Assembly: GCF_034064985.1 (NCBI RefSeq)
Contig: NZ_CP139249.1
Span: 1,240,001 to 1,304,000, forward strand
Reading direction: 5' to 3'
Length of the DNA: 64,000 nucleotides
Source of the DNA: Acinetobacter pittii
GTDB lineage: Bacteria > Pseudomonadota > Gammaproteobacteria > Pseudomonadales > Moraxellaceae
Every line of letters begins with the position of its first letter. Positions within the stretch are counted from its first letter, which is position 1. Below are positions 9,820 to 19,740 of the stretch, piece after piece. The position numbers and the translations under genes are program-made. The notes below the pieces were generated by a model. The model was not told the DNA's origin. It did not search any database and worked only from the letters and a program-made list of their open reading frames with translations.

Positions 9820-10298
9820 TGAAAATGTTAGCTCAATTGCAAAACCGGTTTGATCAGTGGATTGAACAAATCAATCAATATTTAGATCGTTTAACTGTCC
9901 GTGAACGTATTATGGTGGTCTCTACTACAATTTTTGTTGTAGTAGCTATTATTGGAGCTTCACTTTGGAAAATGCATTCCTTAGCTGAACAGCAGCAACA
10001 GCGCCTAAATGATTTAAAAGATTTAATGGTGTGGATGCAAAGTAATGCAGTCACGATGAAACCTGCGAGTGAGCTTGAGTTGGGTCAAGCAGAAAAAATA
10101 CAACGTGTAGCTCAACAACAAGGGTTAACGGTTACTTCTCAACAAAATGGTGAGCAGTTACAAATTATTGTTACTCATCAGAATTACGCAATTTTAGCGA
10201 ACTTTTTAACCCAACTGGCGCAAATGGGCTTAAGTATTGAAAAAATGGAAATGGTTTCAAGTGAAGGTCAGATTAAATTAACAGCGACGGTTCAATAA
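9819..10298 (+). CDS. gspM: Type II secretion system protein GspM
   Basis: This 159-residue bitopic protein has a short cytoplasmic N-terminus, a transmembrane helix near residues 31-50 (MVVSTTIFVVVAIIGASLW), a coiled stretch (SLAEQQQQRLNDLKDLMVWM) and a small periplasmic ferredoxin-like domain. GspM binds GspL and stabilises the inner-membrane platform. It is translationally coupled to gspL through a one-base overlap. Confidence 0.9.
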   Translation: MKMLAQLQNRFDQWIEQINQYLDRLTVRERIMVVSTTIFVVVAIIGASLWKMHSLAEQQQQRLNDLKDLMVWMQSNAVTMKPASELELGQAEKIQRVAQQQGLTVTSQQNGEQLQIIVTHQNYAILANFLTQLAQMGLSIEKMEMVSSEGQIKLTATVQ

Positions 10299-10387
10299 CA
10301 TATTAAAATATGCTGGTCTTAAGCATGGTGTTTTGTGCTCCCTGTGCCTATAATATGCCTACCTAAAATCAGTAGATTGTGATTGGT

Positions 10388-11392
10388 ATGTTATATTCAC
10401 TTGCTCGCCCGATGTTGTTTAGTTTAGCACCAGAGCGTGCCCATGAATTAACATTATCTATGCTTGATAAAGCACATAAGTTCGGCCTGCTACGTCAGAG
10501 CGTAGAAGCGAAACCAACGACTTGTATGGGAATTGAATTTCCAAATCCGGTAGGTTTAGCAGCTGGACTTGATAAAAATGGTGCACACATTGATGCACTG
10601 GCAGGTCTAGGATTTGGTTTTATTGAAATTGGAACCATTACGCCGCGTCCTCAGTCGGGTAATCCGCAGCCCCGTTTATTCCGTATTCCTGAAGCTAAAG
10701 CCATTATTAACCGTATGGGGTTTAATAATGATGGCGTTGATAAGCTGATTGAAAATGTCAAAGCTTCAAAATTTAAAGGGATTTTAGGCATTAATATTGG
10801 TAAGAATGCCGATACGCCTGTAGAAAAGGCTGTCGATGATTACCTAATTTGCCTTGAGAAAGTTTATAACTACGCTTCTTATATTACTGTTAATATTTCA
10901 TCTCCAAATACTAAGAACTTAAGAAGTTTACAAAGTGGAGATGCATTAACTGAATTATTGCAAACCTTAAAAGAAAGACAACTTGAGCTAGCCGAACAAA
11001 ATAATCACTATGTTCCTTTGGTTCTAAAAGTTGCACCTGATTTAACAGCTGAAGATGTTGCATTTATTGCAGCACAATTATTGCATTTTAAAATTGATGG
11101 TTTAATTGTTACCAATACGACTTTATCAAGAGAAGGCGTAGAAAATCTTCCTAATGGTAATGAGTCGGGTGGTTTATCAGGCGCACCTGTTTTTGAAAAA
11201 AGTACAGAATGCTTACGTTTGTTTGCCCAAACATTAAAAGGACAAATCCCGTTAATTGGCGTGGGTGGAATTTTGTCGGGTGAACAAGCAGCAGTCAAAC
11301 AGCAAGCGGGAGCAACATTAGTACAGATCTATAGTGGGCTGATTTATACCGGTCCTATTTTAGTGAAACAATGTGTTGCATCTATGTCATAA
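10388..11392 (+). CDS. pyrD: Dihydroorotate dehydrogenase (quinone), class 2
   Basis: PyrD oxidises dihydroorotate to orotate with ubiquinone in pyrimidine synthesis. The 334-residue protein starts [21 protein letters not shown], the amphipathic membrane-binding helix of class 2 enzymes. FMN-site blocks follow: [21 protein letters not shown] and [12 protein letters not shown] (with the class 2 catalytic serine nearby). I chose ATG 10388 over the in-frame GTG at 10379 by family alignment. cvpA begins six bases after its stop. Confidence 0.96.
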   Translation: MLYSLARPMLFSLAPERAHELTLSMLDKAHKFGLLRQSVEAKPTTCMGIEFPNPVGLAAGLDKNGAHIDALAGLGFGFIEIGTITPRPQSGNPQPRLFRIPEAKAIINRMGFNNDGVDKLIENVKASKFKGILGINIGKNADTPVEKAVDDYLICLEKVYNYASYITVNISSPNTKNLRSLQSGDALTELLQTLKERQLELAEQNNHYVPLVLKVAPDLTAEDVAFIAAQLLHFKIDGLIVTNTTLSREGVENLPNGNESGGLSGAPVFEKSTECLRLFAQTLKGQIPLIGVGGILSGEQAAVKQQAGATLVQIYSGLIYTGPILVKQCVASMS

Positions 11393-11398
11393 GTGAAT

Positions 11399-11986
11399 AT
11401 GAACACAATTGATATCATTATTCTGATACTTTTGCTCATTGGGGGGCTAAACGGTTTGCGACAAGGATTTATCAAAGCCTTTGCGAACTTGGTAGGATGG
11501 ATCATTGCATTAATTATGGGTGCAAAATATGCTGTCCTTCTTGCGCCGTCCATGTCAGGTTTAAGTCATGATCCAGTGGTTCAAAAAATTGCAGCTTTTG
11601 CATTTATAGCACTTTTGATCATTGTTTTAACTTGGATCATTACTGCATTTTTAAATGGCCTCTTGAAAAGTCTGAAATTGGGGCCATTAAATCGTTTAGC
11701 AGGTGGCGCTTTTGGTTCTTTAAAAGGTTTGTTGGTTGTGCTGATTACAATGCAGGGTATAGGGCCTTGGGTTGAGAGTTCACCACATTGGAAGCAATCC
11801 AAGCTTATACAGTATTTATTGCCATATGCCCCTTTAGCTACAGAGTTGTCTAAAGATGCAGCAAGTGAGGCATTTCATCAAATAACATCTGGAGGTAGCG
11901 CATCAGGCGCTTCTTCAAAACCAATGGACAAATCGGAAGATTTAGAAAGCCGATCTGACCATTCGACAAAGAATCCTTTTTATTAA
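11399..11986 (+). CDS. cvpA: CvpA family membrane protein
   Basis: The 195-residue protein starts MNTIDIIILILLLIGGLNGLRQGF and has four hydrophobic segments, the usual CvpA layout. E. coli CvpA is needed for colicin V production and affects envelope integrity; its molecular activity is unsettled. The C-terminal 30 residues are polar and Ser-rich. As in many gammaproteobacteria it lies directly upstream of purF, 25 bases away. ATG 11399 is preferred to GTG 11393. Confidence 0.9.
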   Translation: MNTIDIIILILLLIGGLNGLRQGFIKAFANLVGWIIALIMGAKYAVLLAPSMSGLSHDPVVQKIAAFAFIALLIIVLTWIITAFLNGLLKSLKLGPLNRLAGGAFGSLKGLLVVLITMQGIGPWVESSPHWKQSKLIQYLLPYAPLATELSKDAASEAFHQITSGGSASGASSKPMDKSEDLESRSDHSTKNPFY

Positions 11987-12011
11987 TTCCTAGCTTGTCT
12001 GCGAGGTTGCT

Positions 12012-13553
12012 ATGTGTGGAGTTGTTGGTATAGCCGGTAAATCGCCAGTGAACCAAATGTTGTTTGATGCTTTAACGATGTTGCAACATCGTGGGCAAGA
12101 TGCAGCTGGAATAGTAACCTGCCATGAAGGTCGTCTTTTCCTGCGTAAGGATAACGGTATGGTACGTGATGTCTTTCATACCCGTCATATGAGAGCATTA
12201 CTTGGTAACTATGGTATTGGCCATGTACGTTACCCAACTGCTGGTTCTGCGAGCAGTGCTGAAGCACAGCCATTTTATGTGAACTCACCTTACGGTATTA
12301 CACTTGCACATAATGGTAATTTGACCAATGCAGAAGAAATTCATGATGACCTGTTTAAAACAGATTTACGTCATATGAATACTGATTCTGACTCAGAAGT
12401 TCTTTTAAACGTATTCGCACATGAATTACAAAAGAAAGGTACTTTAAATCCTACAGCTGACGATATTTTTCATACGGTTTCTCGTGTGCATGAGCGTTGT
12501 CAGGGCGCGTATGGTGTCGTGGCGATGATCACGGGTCATGGTTTAGTAGGTTTCCGTGATCCAAACGGTATTCGTCCACTTATTTATGGTTCACGTGTAA
12601 CTGAACAAGGTGAGATGGAGTACATCATTGCTTCTGAATCGGTTGCTATTACTGCTCTTGGTTTTAAAATTGAGCGTGATATTGAACCGGGTGAAGCAAT
12701 TTTTATTGATGCAAATGGACAATTATTCTCTAAACAATGTGCGGCTAATCCAAAATATCGCCCATGTATTTTTGAATATGTTTATTTTGCTCGTCCTGAT
12801 GCCATTATTGACGGAATTTCGGTTTATAAAGCACGTTTAAAAATGGGTGAAAAGCTTGCTCATAAAATTTTACGTGATTGGGGTGAGGACCATGATATTG
12901 ATGTGGTTATCCCAATTCCAGATACGAGCCGTACTTCAGCTTTAGAACTTGCAAATATTCTAGGTGTGAAGTTCCGTGAAGGTTTTATGAAAAACCGTTA
13001 TATCGGCCGTACCTTTATTATGCCGGGTCAACAGCAACGCAAAAAATCTGTACGTCAGAAATTAAACCCTGTTGAGTTAGAGTTTAAAGGGAAAAACGTT
13101 CTGTTGGTTGATGACTCTATTGTGCGTGGTACAACGTGTAATGAGATTATTCAAATGGCACGTGATTCTGGTGCAAAAAAAGTATACTTTGCTTCAGCAG
13201 CACCAAAAGTGATGTATCCAAACGTTTATGGTATTGATATGCCTGCGAAAGCTGAGCTTATTGCTTCAGAACGCAGTGTTGAAGAGATCCAAGAAATTAT
13301 TGGTGCTGATCGCTTAGTTTTCCAAGAATTGGAAGACTTGAAAAATGCTGTACGTACCAGCAAAGTGCCTGACTTAACTGAGTTTGATTGCTCAGTATTT
13401 GATGGAATTTACGTAACAGGTGATATTGATGGTAACTATCTAAATAATTTGGAGCAGAAGCGTAATGACTCTGCGAAAAAGAAAAAAGATGGTTATATTG
13501 ACGTGAATGTCGATGCTGCTTCTGTAGATTTAACAGGCATCAAAGAAGAATAG
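12012..13553 (+). CDS. purF: Amidophosphoribosyltransferase PurF
   Basis: PurF makes 5-phosphoribosylamine from PRPP and glutamine, the first committed step of purine synthesis. The 513-residue protein starts [10 protein letters not shown], exposing Cys2 as the glutaminase nucleophile. The glutaminase domain has HRGQDAAGI and GHVRYPTAG. The phosphoribosyltransferase site is [12 protein letters not shown]. Length is normal. A terminator follows. Confidence 0.97.
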   Translation: MCGVVGIAGKSPVNQMLFDALTMLQHRGQDAAGIVTCHEGRLFLRKDNGMVRDVFHTRHMRALLGNYGIGHVRYPTAGSASSAEAQPFYVNSPYGITLAHNGNLTNAEEIHDDLFKTDLRHMNTDSDSEVLLNVFAHELQKKGTLNPTADDIFHTVSRVHERCQGAYGVVAMITGHGLVGFRDPNGIRPLIYGSRVTEQGEMEYIIASESVAITALGFKIERDIEPGEAIFIDANGQLFSKQCAANPKYRPCIFEYVYFARPDAIIDGISVYKARLKMGEKLAHKILRDWGEDHDIDVVIPIPDTSRTSALELANILGVKFREGFMKNRYIGRTFIMPGQQQRKKSVRQKLNPVELEFKGKNVLLVDDSIVRGTTCNEIIQMARDSGAKKVYFASAAPKVMYPNVYGIDMPAKAELIASERSVEEIQEIIGADRLVFQELEDLKNAVRTSKVPDLTEFDCSVFDGIYVTGDIDGNYLNNLEQKRNDSAKKKKDGYIDVNVDAASVDLTGIKEE

Positions 13554-13562
13554 AATTAGCCG

Positions 13563-13592
13563 AAAAAAGCGGGTATTTCCCGCTTTTTTCTT
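13563..13592 (+). terminator. Rho-independent terminator of purF
   Basis: An 11-base-pair stem (AAAAAAGCGGG with CCCGCTTTTTT) and a five-base loop, ten bases after the purF stop. Confidence 0.9.
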
Positions 13593-13631
13593 TTATGATG
13601 AAACCTAACAATGTAATTGGGAATATTTACA

Positions 13632-15521
13632 TTGAAAGAAGTAAGCCACTATCTAATCGAAAATAAAAATATGGCATGGTCCATCACTATGTGTTTGGTT
13701 GCTGTGCTGCTTACTATTTTTATTTTAAATTTAATTTTGGGTTTACTCGTCCATTTTTTTGATTATAGCCAACCCATTTGGTGGCATACCTTAAGTCCTT
13801 ACTTCATTGCACTATTACTTTTTATTATGGTTTGGTCGGTAGTTACCGAACTCTATATTCTGCGTAAAGGTGGGCACTCTTTAGCAAAACAACTTAAAGC
13901 ACGTCGTTTAGTGAAAGAGGAGAGTACTCCCGAAGAACTCGCGGCATTAAAAATTACAGAACACTTGGCGCAAACTTTTTCCCTAAAAGTACCAACCGTG
14001 TATGTTTTACCTGATGAAGTTGGTGTAAATGCACTTACGGCAGGTTTTCATCCCAAAGATATCGTAATTATTCTGACATGGGGTGCTTTACAGAATCTGG
14101 ATAAGCTTGAGTTATATGGTTTATTGGGCCATGAGTTTAATCAGATTTTATCGGGTGAGGCTGTTGAGAATACTAAATTAAAGATTTTATATAGCGGCTT
14201 AACAACTTTTAGTCAGTGGGGCAGTAAGTTAGCCAAGCAGGGTTTTAAGCGCTATAGCCCTGGCTATAAACATAAATTTGAAACAGTTTTTGTTGCGGTA
14301 GGTGGAGTCATTTGGTTGGCTGGAAGCCTAGGTGTACTGATTACTCGTTTTATCAAATATTTGACTTTGAGTGGGCGTACCTTTCGTAATGACCAAAAAA
14401 CAGTACGACTATTAAAAAATAATGCAAATACCCAAACCTTGTTGCGTATTTATGTTCACCATTCTGGTTCGCAAATTCATAGTGCTTATTCCGAATCAAT
14501 CGCACATATGTGTTTTGCTAACTCCCTTAGCCCACAAAGCTGGATGAATATTCACCCGAGTATTCGTGAACGTATTTATGAGTTAAATCCTACTTTGCTA
14601 CAAGATTTACAATTAGAAAATTTAAAGAAACTTCGCAACCGTCCGTTGTTTAGCTTATTTCATTTCTTGGAAGAATCTGAGAAAGAAATTTATATTCCGT
14701 GGTCATCTCCACAGCCTCTACCTTTGTTGAGACTGTCACCGATTAGTTTTGCATTAAATGATGCTATTAAACCTCTGAGTAGCGACGTACGTCGAAATAA
14801 GAAGCGTCCTGAATTAATTCAGAGAGCATTACAAACCGCTACGGGTTCACGTGAGCTGATGGTCGCTATTTTGATGATTCGCCAATATCGAGAATTCATT
14901 CCAAAAGACGCGCCTGTAAGTCATGCAATTATAGATGCGCTATTAAATCTAGATGGGCGTATTCATATTCAGATATTTCACGATGCTTGTAAAAATATCG
15001 GTCATATACCTGCAAGTATCGCGCGTCAATTTTTGACAAAACTGGCACTTATTATTCAAGAAGATGGTGAAATTGGCCTATTAGATGCACTTTTACTAGA
15101 GCGGGTTAAATATGAATTGAATTTGATGCCGTTACATTTGCCCACTGCATTTGAAGAAGTAAAACCTCAAATTGTTCGTTTGATTGATGCTTTGCTTCAT
15201 GTTCAGCAAATTAATAGCCCAAATCAATTAGAAGTACGTGAGCGTATTTTGCGTTCACTACTTAACCCAGATGAAATGTATATCTATGATGAAATTTCAG
15301 ATGAGCCATTAGATCTGGCTGAAATTTTAAATGATATTGCTGGTTTATTATTACGTGATCGTCTAAGTATTCTAGCTATTGCGGAAATGTGCTTGTGGAG
15401 CGACCGTATTATTACGCAAGATGAACTGGATGTGCTTGAATTGCTTTATTGGCGTTTTGGCTTTGAGACAGAAGAAATTGTCGATCAAATGCAAAAGAGA
15501 AATAGTGTGATGATTATTTAA
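13632..15521 (+). CDS. M48-like membrane protein with degenerate zinc site
   Basis: The protein of about 629 residues has two N-terminal membrane segments, a region aligning with HtpX-type M48 peptidases, a third membrane segment (VFVAVGGVIWLAGSLGVLI), and a long helical C-terminal part. Where M48 enzymes have HExxH, this has HEFNQ (His167, Glu168, Gln171). Where they have the third ligand (REFLAD-like) it has RTFRND. Two of three zinc ligands are therefore missing, and it is probably not an active protease. Start: TTG 13632 has GGGAA eight bases upstream; TTG 13617 would add five residues. Confidence 0.7.
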   Translation: MKEVSHYLIENKNMAWSITMCLVAVLLTIFILNLILGLLVHFFDYSQPIWWHTLSPYFIALLLFIMVWSVVTELYILRKGGHSLAKQLKARRLVKEESTPEELAALKITEHLAQTFSLKVPTVYVLPDEVGVNALTAGFHPKDIVIILTWGALQNLDKLELYGLLGHEFNQILSGEAVENTKLKILYSGLTTFSQWGSKLAKQGFKRYSPGYKHKFETVFVAVGGVIWLAGSLGVLITRFIKYLTLSGRTFRNDQKTVRLLKNNANTQTLLRIYVHHSGSQIHSAYSESIAHMCFANSLSPQSWMNIHPSIRERIYELNPTLLQDLQLENLKKLRNRPLFSLFHFLEESEKEIYIPWSSPQPLPLLRLSPISFALNDAIKPLSSDVRRNKKRPELIQRALQTATGSRELMVAILMIRQYREFIPKDAPVSHAIIDALLNLDGRIHIQIFHDACKNIGHIPASIARQFLTKLALIIQEDGEIGLLDALLLERVKYELNLMPLHLPTAFEEVKPQIVRLIDALLHVQQINSPNQLEVRERILRSLLNPDEMYIYDEISDEPLDLAEILNDIAGLLLRDRLSILAIAEMCLWSDRIITQDELDVLELLYWRFGFETEEIVDQMQKRNSVMII

Positions 15522-15621
15522 AAGACATATACGATTATAAAAACATCTGAATGAAATAAAACACTGAAAAAAAAACTCAAGCCCGTTAGAATGTAGATAG
15601 AGTAGAGGTATCGATTTACAG

Positions 15622-16269
15622 ATGATTGGGCAGCAAAGAAATATATTGGCAACTTTAGGAATTGATGTATGGATTCCTAAGACACAGGTGTGCCAAAAAA
15701 ATAATGCTCAAAGCCTCTGGCGAGATCAAGCTGCTCCAGAAGGTGAGCCAATTATATTGCCTTCTAAGAACAATCCAGTTCTTGAGCAGCCGACAAAACC
15801 ACAAGTCAATGAAGTTCCAAAAATTGAACCTGAAATTGCGGTACCACTTCCAGTAGAAGTTCCGCCTGTTGTGTCACCTCGTGCTGAAGTACAAGCTCCA
15901 GTGGTTACGCTTGCTTCATTTGAGTTGCAGGCTTTTGCGCTTGAAAAGTGTGTCATTTTTTTAAATGTTACCAATTTAGCTGATGAAGAAAAGCAGCTTT
16001 GGAGTAACATTCAAAAAGCAAAAATAGGGCAATATGCTGAATTGAAATGGCCGTTCCCTTTGGCTAGCTATCAAGACCAACGCGGTGCAGGTTCATATAT
16101 TCAAGGATTTTTAGGCGCTGTTGCAGCAGATAAGAAAATTTTGTGTTTGGGTGAATGTTCTTATATTCAACATGCCAATATTATTCACTTAGCAAGTTTA
16201 AAAGAGATGTTGGAGAAACCTCTCCTTAAAAAAAGATTATGGCAATTGATGCAAGATAACAACGAATAG
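15622..16269 (+). CDS. holD: Probable DNA polymerase III psi subunit (HolD-like)
   Basis: The 215-residue protein begins MIGQQRNILATLGIDVWIPK, which resembles the LxxLGIxxWxxR/K start of HolD, the clamp-loader psi subunit that bridges chi to the clamp loader. Its end, LKEMLEKPLLKKRLWQLM, resembles the HolD tail (L..L..NP..R..LW). Between lies a Pro/Val/Glu-rich linker at about residues 50-95, absent from E. coli HolD (137 residues). The match is from motif memory, so it needs a profile search. It ends 11 bases before ghrB. Confidence 0.5.
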   Translation: MIGQQRNILATLGIDVWIPKTQVCQKNNAQSLWRDQAAPEGEPIILPSKNNPVLEQPTKPQVNEVPKIEPEIAVPLPVEVPPVVSPRAEVQAPVVTLASFELQAFALEKCVIFLNVTNLADEEKQLWSNIQKAKIGQYAELKWPFPLASYQDQRGAGSYIQGFLGAVAADKKILCLGECSYIQHANIIHLASLKEMLEKPLLKKRLWQLMQDNNE

Positions 16270-16280
16270 TAGGGATTTAC

Positions 16281-17246
16281 ATGAAAAAAGTTGTAGTTTT
16301 TAGCCAAATTGACGAAGAAATTTTGTCTCGATTACAACAGGATTATCATGTTGTGGTTCTTAATCCAAAACTGGGTGATATTAATGAGCAAATACGCCAA
16401 CAAGTTGTAGATGCTGATGGGATGATTGGTGCTGGTCGACTTCTTAATGAAAGTAATCTTGCGCCTGCTCAAAAACTCAAAATTATTTCATCTGTAACAG
16501 TTGGCTATGACAATTATGATGTAGCTTATCTAAACCAAAGAAAAATCTGGTTATCAAATACACCTCATGTTTTAACTGAAACAACGGCTGATCTTGCTTT
16601 TACATTATTACTTAGCGCTGCTAGAAAAGTTCCTTTTCTTGATCATTGGACTAAACAAGGTGAATGGAAAAGAACTGTTGGGCCTCAGCAGTTTGGTTTA
16701 GATGTTTTTGGAAAGACACTAGGAATTATTGGGCTTGGTAATATTGGTGCCGCAATTGCACGCCGTGGTTTTTATGGATTTAACATGAATATTGTTTACC
16801 ATAATCGCCGTGAAAAGCCTGAATTGGCAGAACCTTTAAAAGCACAATATCTTGGTTTAGATGAGTTATTGCAACAGTCTGATTTTGTGGTAACCGCAGT
16901 TGACTTAAATAATGAATCGAAAGCCTTGATGGGGAAAGCTCAATTTGAGCTTATGCAAAAGCACGCTATTTTTATTAATATTGCGCGTGGTTCAGTGGTT
17001 GATGAGCAAGCTTTGATTGAGGCCTTACAAAGCGGTGAAATCTTTGGGGCTGGTTTGGATGTATACGAAAAAGAACCTTTACAAGATTCAGAGCTTTTTA
17101 AACTGCCAAATGTTGTTACTTTGCCTCATGTAGGGTCGGCTACTGCCGAGACCCGTAAAAAAATGGCAAATCTTGCTTATAAAAATTTAGTTGAAGCTTT
17201 AGAGGATAAAACTCCTAGATATTTGGTAAACCCAAACTTTGCATAA
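16281..17246 (+). CDS. ghrB: D-2-hydroxyacid dehydrogenase, glyoxylate/hydroxypyruvate reductase type
   Basis: The 321-residue enzyme has the NAD(P) motif LGIIGLGNIGAAIARR near residues 147-162, the catalytic arginine in NIARGSVVDEQAL, a glutamate in the following block and the catalytic histidine in LPHVGSATAETR. GhrB-type enzymes reduce glyoxylate, hydroxypyruvate and 2-keto-gluconate; which of these is used here is not evident. It starts with a good GGGATTTAC-ATG context and follows the holD-like gene closely. Confidence 0.88.
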   Translation: MKKVVVFSQIDEEILSRLQQDYHVVVLNPKLGDINEQIRQQVVDADGMIGAGRLLNESNLAPAQKLKIISSVTVGYDNYDVAYLNQRKIWLSNTPHVLTETTADLAFTLLLSAARKVPFLDHWTKQGEWKRTVGPQQFGLDVFGKTLGIIGLGNIGAAIARRGFYGFNMNIVYHNRREKPELAEPLKAQYLGLDELLQQSDFVVTAVDLNNESKALMGKAQFELMQKHAIFINIARGSVVDEQALIEALQSGEIFGAGLDVYEKEPLQDSELFKLPNVVTLPHVGSATAETRKKMANLAYKNLVEALEDKTPRYLVNPNFA

Positions 17247-17380
17247 ATGATTAATAACACTTCATTGCAAAATTAAGCGATCTCGAGTGATATATTAAAA
17301 GTCTATTGATTGAATATAATTTTTTATGTTTTATATCGGTAGACTTTTTTTGATGGTTTAATTTTACTAGAGAAAAACTT

Positions 17381-18817
17381 TTGAGATTTTTGCCAATTAT
17401 TTTAAGTACGGCTTTTATAACAAATGCTTCGTACGCACAGCCTTTCGATCCTCAGCCTTCTGCAAATCAGGTAGAAATTCCAAATATTGGAAGTGGGATT
17501 GGTTTGCTTGATCAACAAAAAGAAAAATTTATTGGCGAAAAAGTTTTTCGTGAAGTCCACAAACAAATGCCCGTTATTCAAGATGTCTGGCTAGAAGATC
17601 AATTTTTTCAGGTATTTTCGAGTATTTTAAGTGAAACCCAGCTTGGGCAGCCGATTGGTCTAGTCGTGATTAAAGACCCACAAATTAATGCTTTTGCTGT
17701 TCCGGGTGGCTTATTTGCGCTCAATACAGGGCTGATTGCCTCAGCACGAAATATTGATGAAATTGCTGGGGTTATGGCTCACGAAATTGCGCATGTATCG
17801 CAAAGACATTTTAGCCGCTCTGAAGAAGCCTTTAAAGGTCAAACATTGCTAAGTCTAGCCGGGCTTTTAGCGGGAGTGGCTATAGCTGCGCAGGGTGGTG
17901 GTGATGCGGGTGCAGCAGTGATGCTTGGGACCCAAGCTGCACTCATGGATAAGCAATTAACATATAGTCGAAACCAAGAGCGTGAAGCAGACCGTATCGG
18001 CATGCAATATATGTATGCGGCGGGTTATAATCCACAAAGTATGGCAGATTACTTTGAAACAATGCATAGGGCTACAAGTCGAGTGAGTTTTTTACCAGAT
18101 TTCTGGTTGACTCATCCATTGACGACTGAACGTATGAGCGAAGCGCGGCTGCGTGCAAACCAGATGCCGAGAGTTAAAAACCGTATATATGATGCTGATT
18201 TTGAGATTCTAAAATGGTACACCATGGTGGTTGCAAATCAGGCAACTGAAAACCAACTACAAAGTTTGGCCTCTCAAAAGAATATTGCTGGTCTGATTGC
18301 TTTAGCAGCATTTTACACAAGACAAGGTGATTATGCTCAAGCCCAGTCTACTTTAGATCAAGCGAAATCTAGTGGAAAGCCTCTAGTGGCATTATTGCAG
18401 ACAGATATTTATTTGGGGCAGAACAAATTAGATCAAGCTTATACAACAATTGCTTCTATGCAGATGACGATGCCTGAAAATAAAGCTTTTAGTTATAAGT
18501 TGGCTGAGGTGCTGCTACGCCAAGGTAAGTTTGCGCAAGTTCAAACCTTAGTTCAAAGATTTATTAATAAGAATCCAAGAGATATACAAGGTTGGCAATT
18601 TTTACAGCAAGCTGCGAATTTGGATAAGAATGGACCTTTAAGAGCGGTTAATGTTCTACGCTATCGGGCTGAAGCAGAATATTGGTCAGGTAGTGAAGAA
18701 AATGCAATTAAATCAATGTTGCATGCTCAGCGATTAGCAAAAGACAATCAAGCAATGTCGGCAAGAATAGACAGTCGTTTGAAACAAATGCAAGATGAGC
18801 GAAGAATGAAGATTTAA
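17381..18817 (+). CDS. bepA: Periplasmic M48 metalloprotease with TPR tail (BepA/YfgC-like)
   Basis: The 478-residue protein starts at a TTG with a signal peptide ending near ASYA-QPF. The zinc site is HEIAH (His134, Glu135, His138), with the third ligand in NQEREADRIGMQYM. The second half has tetratricopeptide-like repeats from about residue 300. BepA-type enzymes assist assembly or degradation of outer-membrane proteins such as LptD and BamA. Unlike the M48-like gene at 13632, this one keeps all zinc ligands. Confidence 0.87.
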   Translation: MRFLPIILSTAFITNASYAQPFDPQPSANQVEIPNIGSGIGLLDQQKEKFIGEKVFREVHKQMPVIQDVWLEDQFFQVFSSILSETQLGQPIGLVVIKDPQINAFAVPGGLFALNTGLIASARNIDEIAGVMAHEIAHVSQRHFSRSEEAFKGQTLLSLAGLLAGVAIAAQGGGDAGAAVMLGTQAALMDKQLTYSRNQEREADRIGMQYMYAAGYNPQSMADYFETMHRATSRVSFLPDFWLTHPLTTERMSEARLRANQMPRVKNRIYDADFEILKWYTMVVANQATENQLQSLASQKNIAGLIALAAFYTRQGDYAQAQSTLDQAKSSGKPLVALLQTDIYLGQNKLDQAYTTIASMQMTMPENKAFSYKLAEVLLRQGKFAQVQTLVQRFINKNPRDIQGWQFLQQAANLDKNGPLRAVNVLRYRAEAEYWSGSEENAIKSMLHAQRLAKDNQAMSARIDSRLKQMQDERRMKI

Positions 18818-18907
18818 GAGTTATATCTTACTTAATTTGCAGATGTGCAAATATATACAAACTAAAGAAGCTTGATTGGAAGAAATATAAAATTTAGAAA
18901 GGGGGAA

Positions 18908-19354
18908 TTAAGCTAACTTAGCTTTAATTTTTGCTGAAACTTGAGCAGGATCGGCACGCCCGGCTATGATCGGACGTAGAGAATTCATCACCTTACCCAT
19001 ATCTTTCATGCTAGTTGCTTCTTGAGCAGCAATCGTTTGCTCAATGATAGAATCAAGCTCTTCCTCAGTCATAGCTTCTGGTAGAAACTGAGAGATAATC
19101 TCAGCTTCGGCTTGTTCTTTACTAGCTAAATCATTACGACCAGCACCTTCAAAGGCTTTGATCGATTCTTTACGTTGTTTAATTTGCTTTTCAATGACCG
19201 CAAGAACCTGAGCGTCGTCAAGCTCTTTGCGCTCATCGACTTCGATTTGCTTAATTGCCGCTTGTAGACTACGCAAAACCGTCACTGTTGCCATATCTTT
19301 GGCACGCATAGAAGTTTTTAATGCATCAGTAATTTGGTTTTTTAAAGTAGTCAT
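18908..19354 (-). CDS. GatB/YqeY domain-containing protein
   Basis: The 148-residue all-helical protein starts MTTLKNQITDALKTSMRAKDMATVTVLRSL and ends in the YqeY tail MGKVMNSLRPIIAGRADPAQVSAKIKAKL. The domain matches the tRNA-binding tail of GatB amidotransferase, but the role of stand-alone YqeY is unclear. It lies 25 bases after rpsU, a common pairing, and is probably cotranscribed with it. Confidence 0.92.
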   Translation of the reverse strand: MTTLKNQITDALKTSMRAKDMATVTVLRSLQAAIKQIEVDERKELDDAQVLAVIEKQIKQRKESIKAFEGAGRNDLASKEQAEAEIISQFLPEAMTEEELDSIIEQTIAAQEATSMKDMGKVMNSLRPIIAGRADPAQVSAKIKAKLA

Positions 19355-19379
19355 AATTCAGCAGTCAATCACAAATTAA

Positions 19380-19595
19380 TTAGTAAAGGCGAGTAGTACG
19401 TACAGATTCGCGAGCCAATTTCTTTTGGTAGCGTTTAACTGCTGCAGCTTTTTTGCGCTTACGTTCTTGAGTTGGTTTCTCGTAGAATTCGCGTTTACGA
19501 ACGTCAGCTAAAACACCAGCTTTTTCGCATGAACGTTTGAAACGACGGATAGCTACGTCAACTGGTTCGCCTTCTTTCAACTTAACTTGTGGCAT
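19380..19595 (-). CDS. rpsU: 30S ribosomal protein S21
   Basis: The 71-residue, very basic protein starts [28 protein letters not shown], a diagnostic S21 sequence. S21 sits near the anti-Shine-Dalgarno end of 16S rRNA and supports initiation. In many relatives rpsU precedes dnaG and rpoD; here yqeY follows. It is divergent from tsaD with about 145 bases between. Confidence 0.97.
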
Positions 19596-19740
19596 GTAAA
19601 ATCCTCTAGATTATGGATAAGATCAAGCACACTATTGTGCCGGATCACAAGTGAAGGTCAGTATTTTACTCATTTACAACTCATATCACAAGTCTATAAT
19701 AGCGATTGCAATATTTTGACTCATATAAAAGGCAGTTTTG

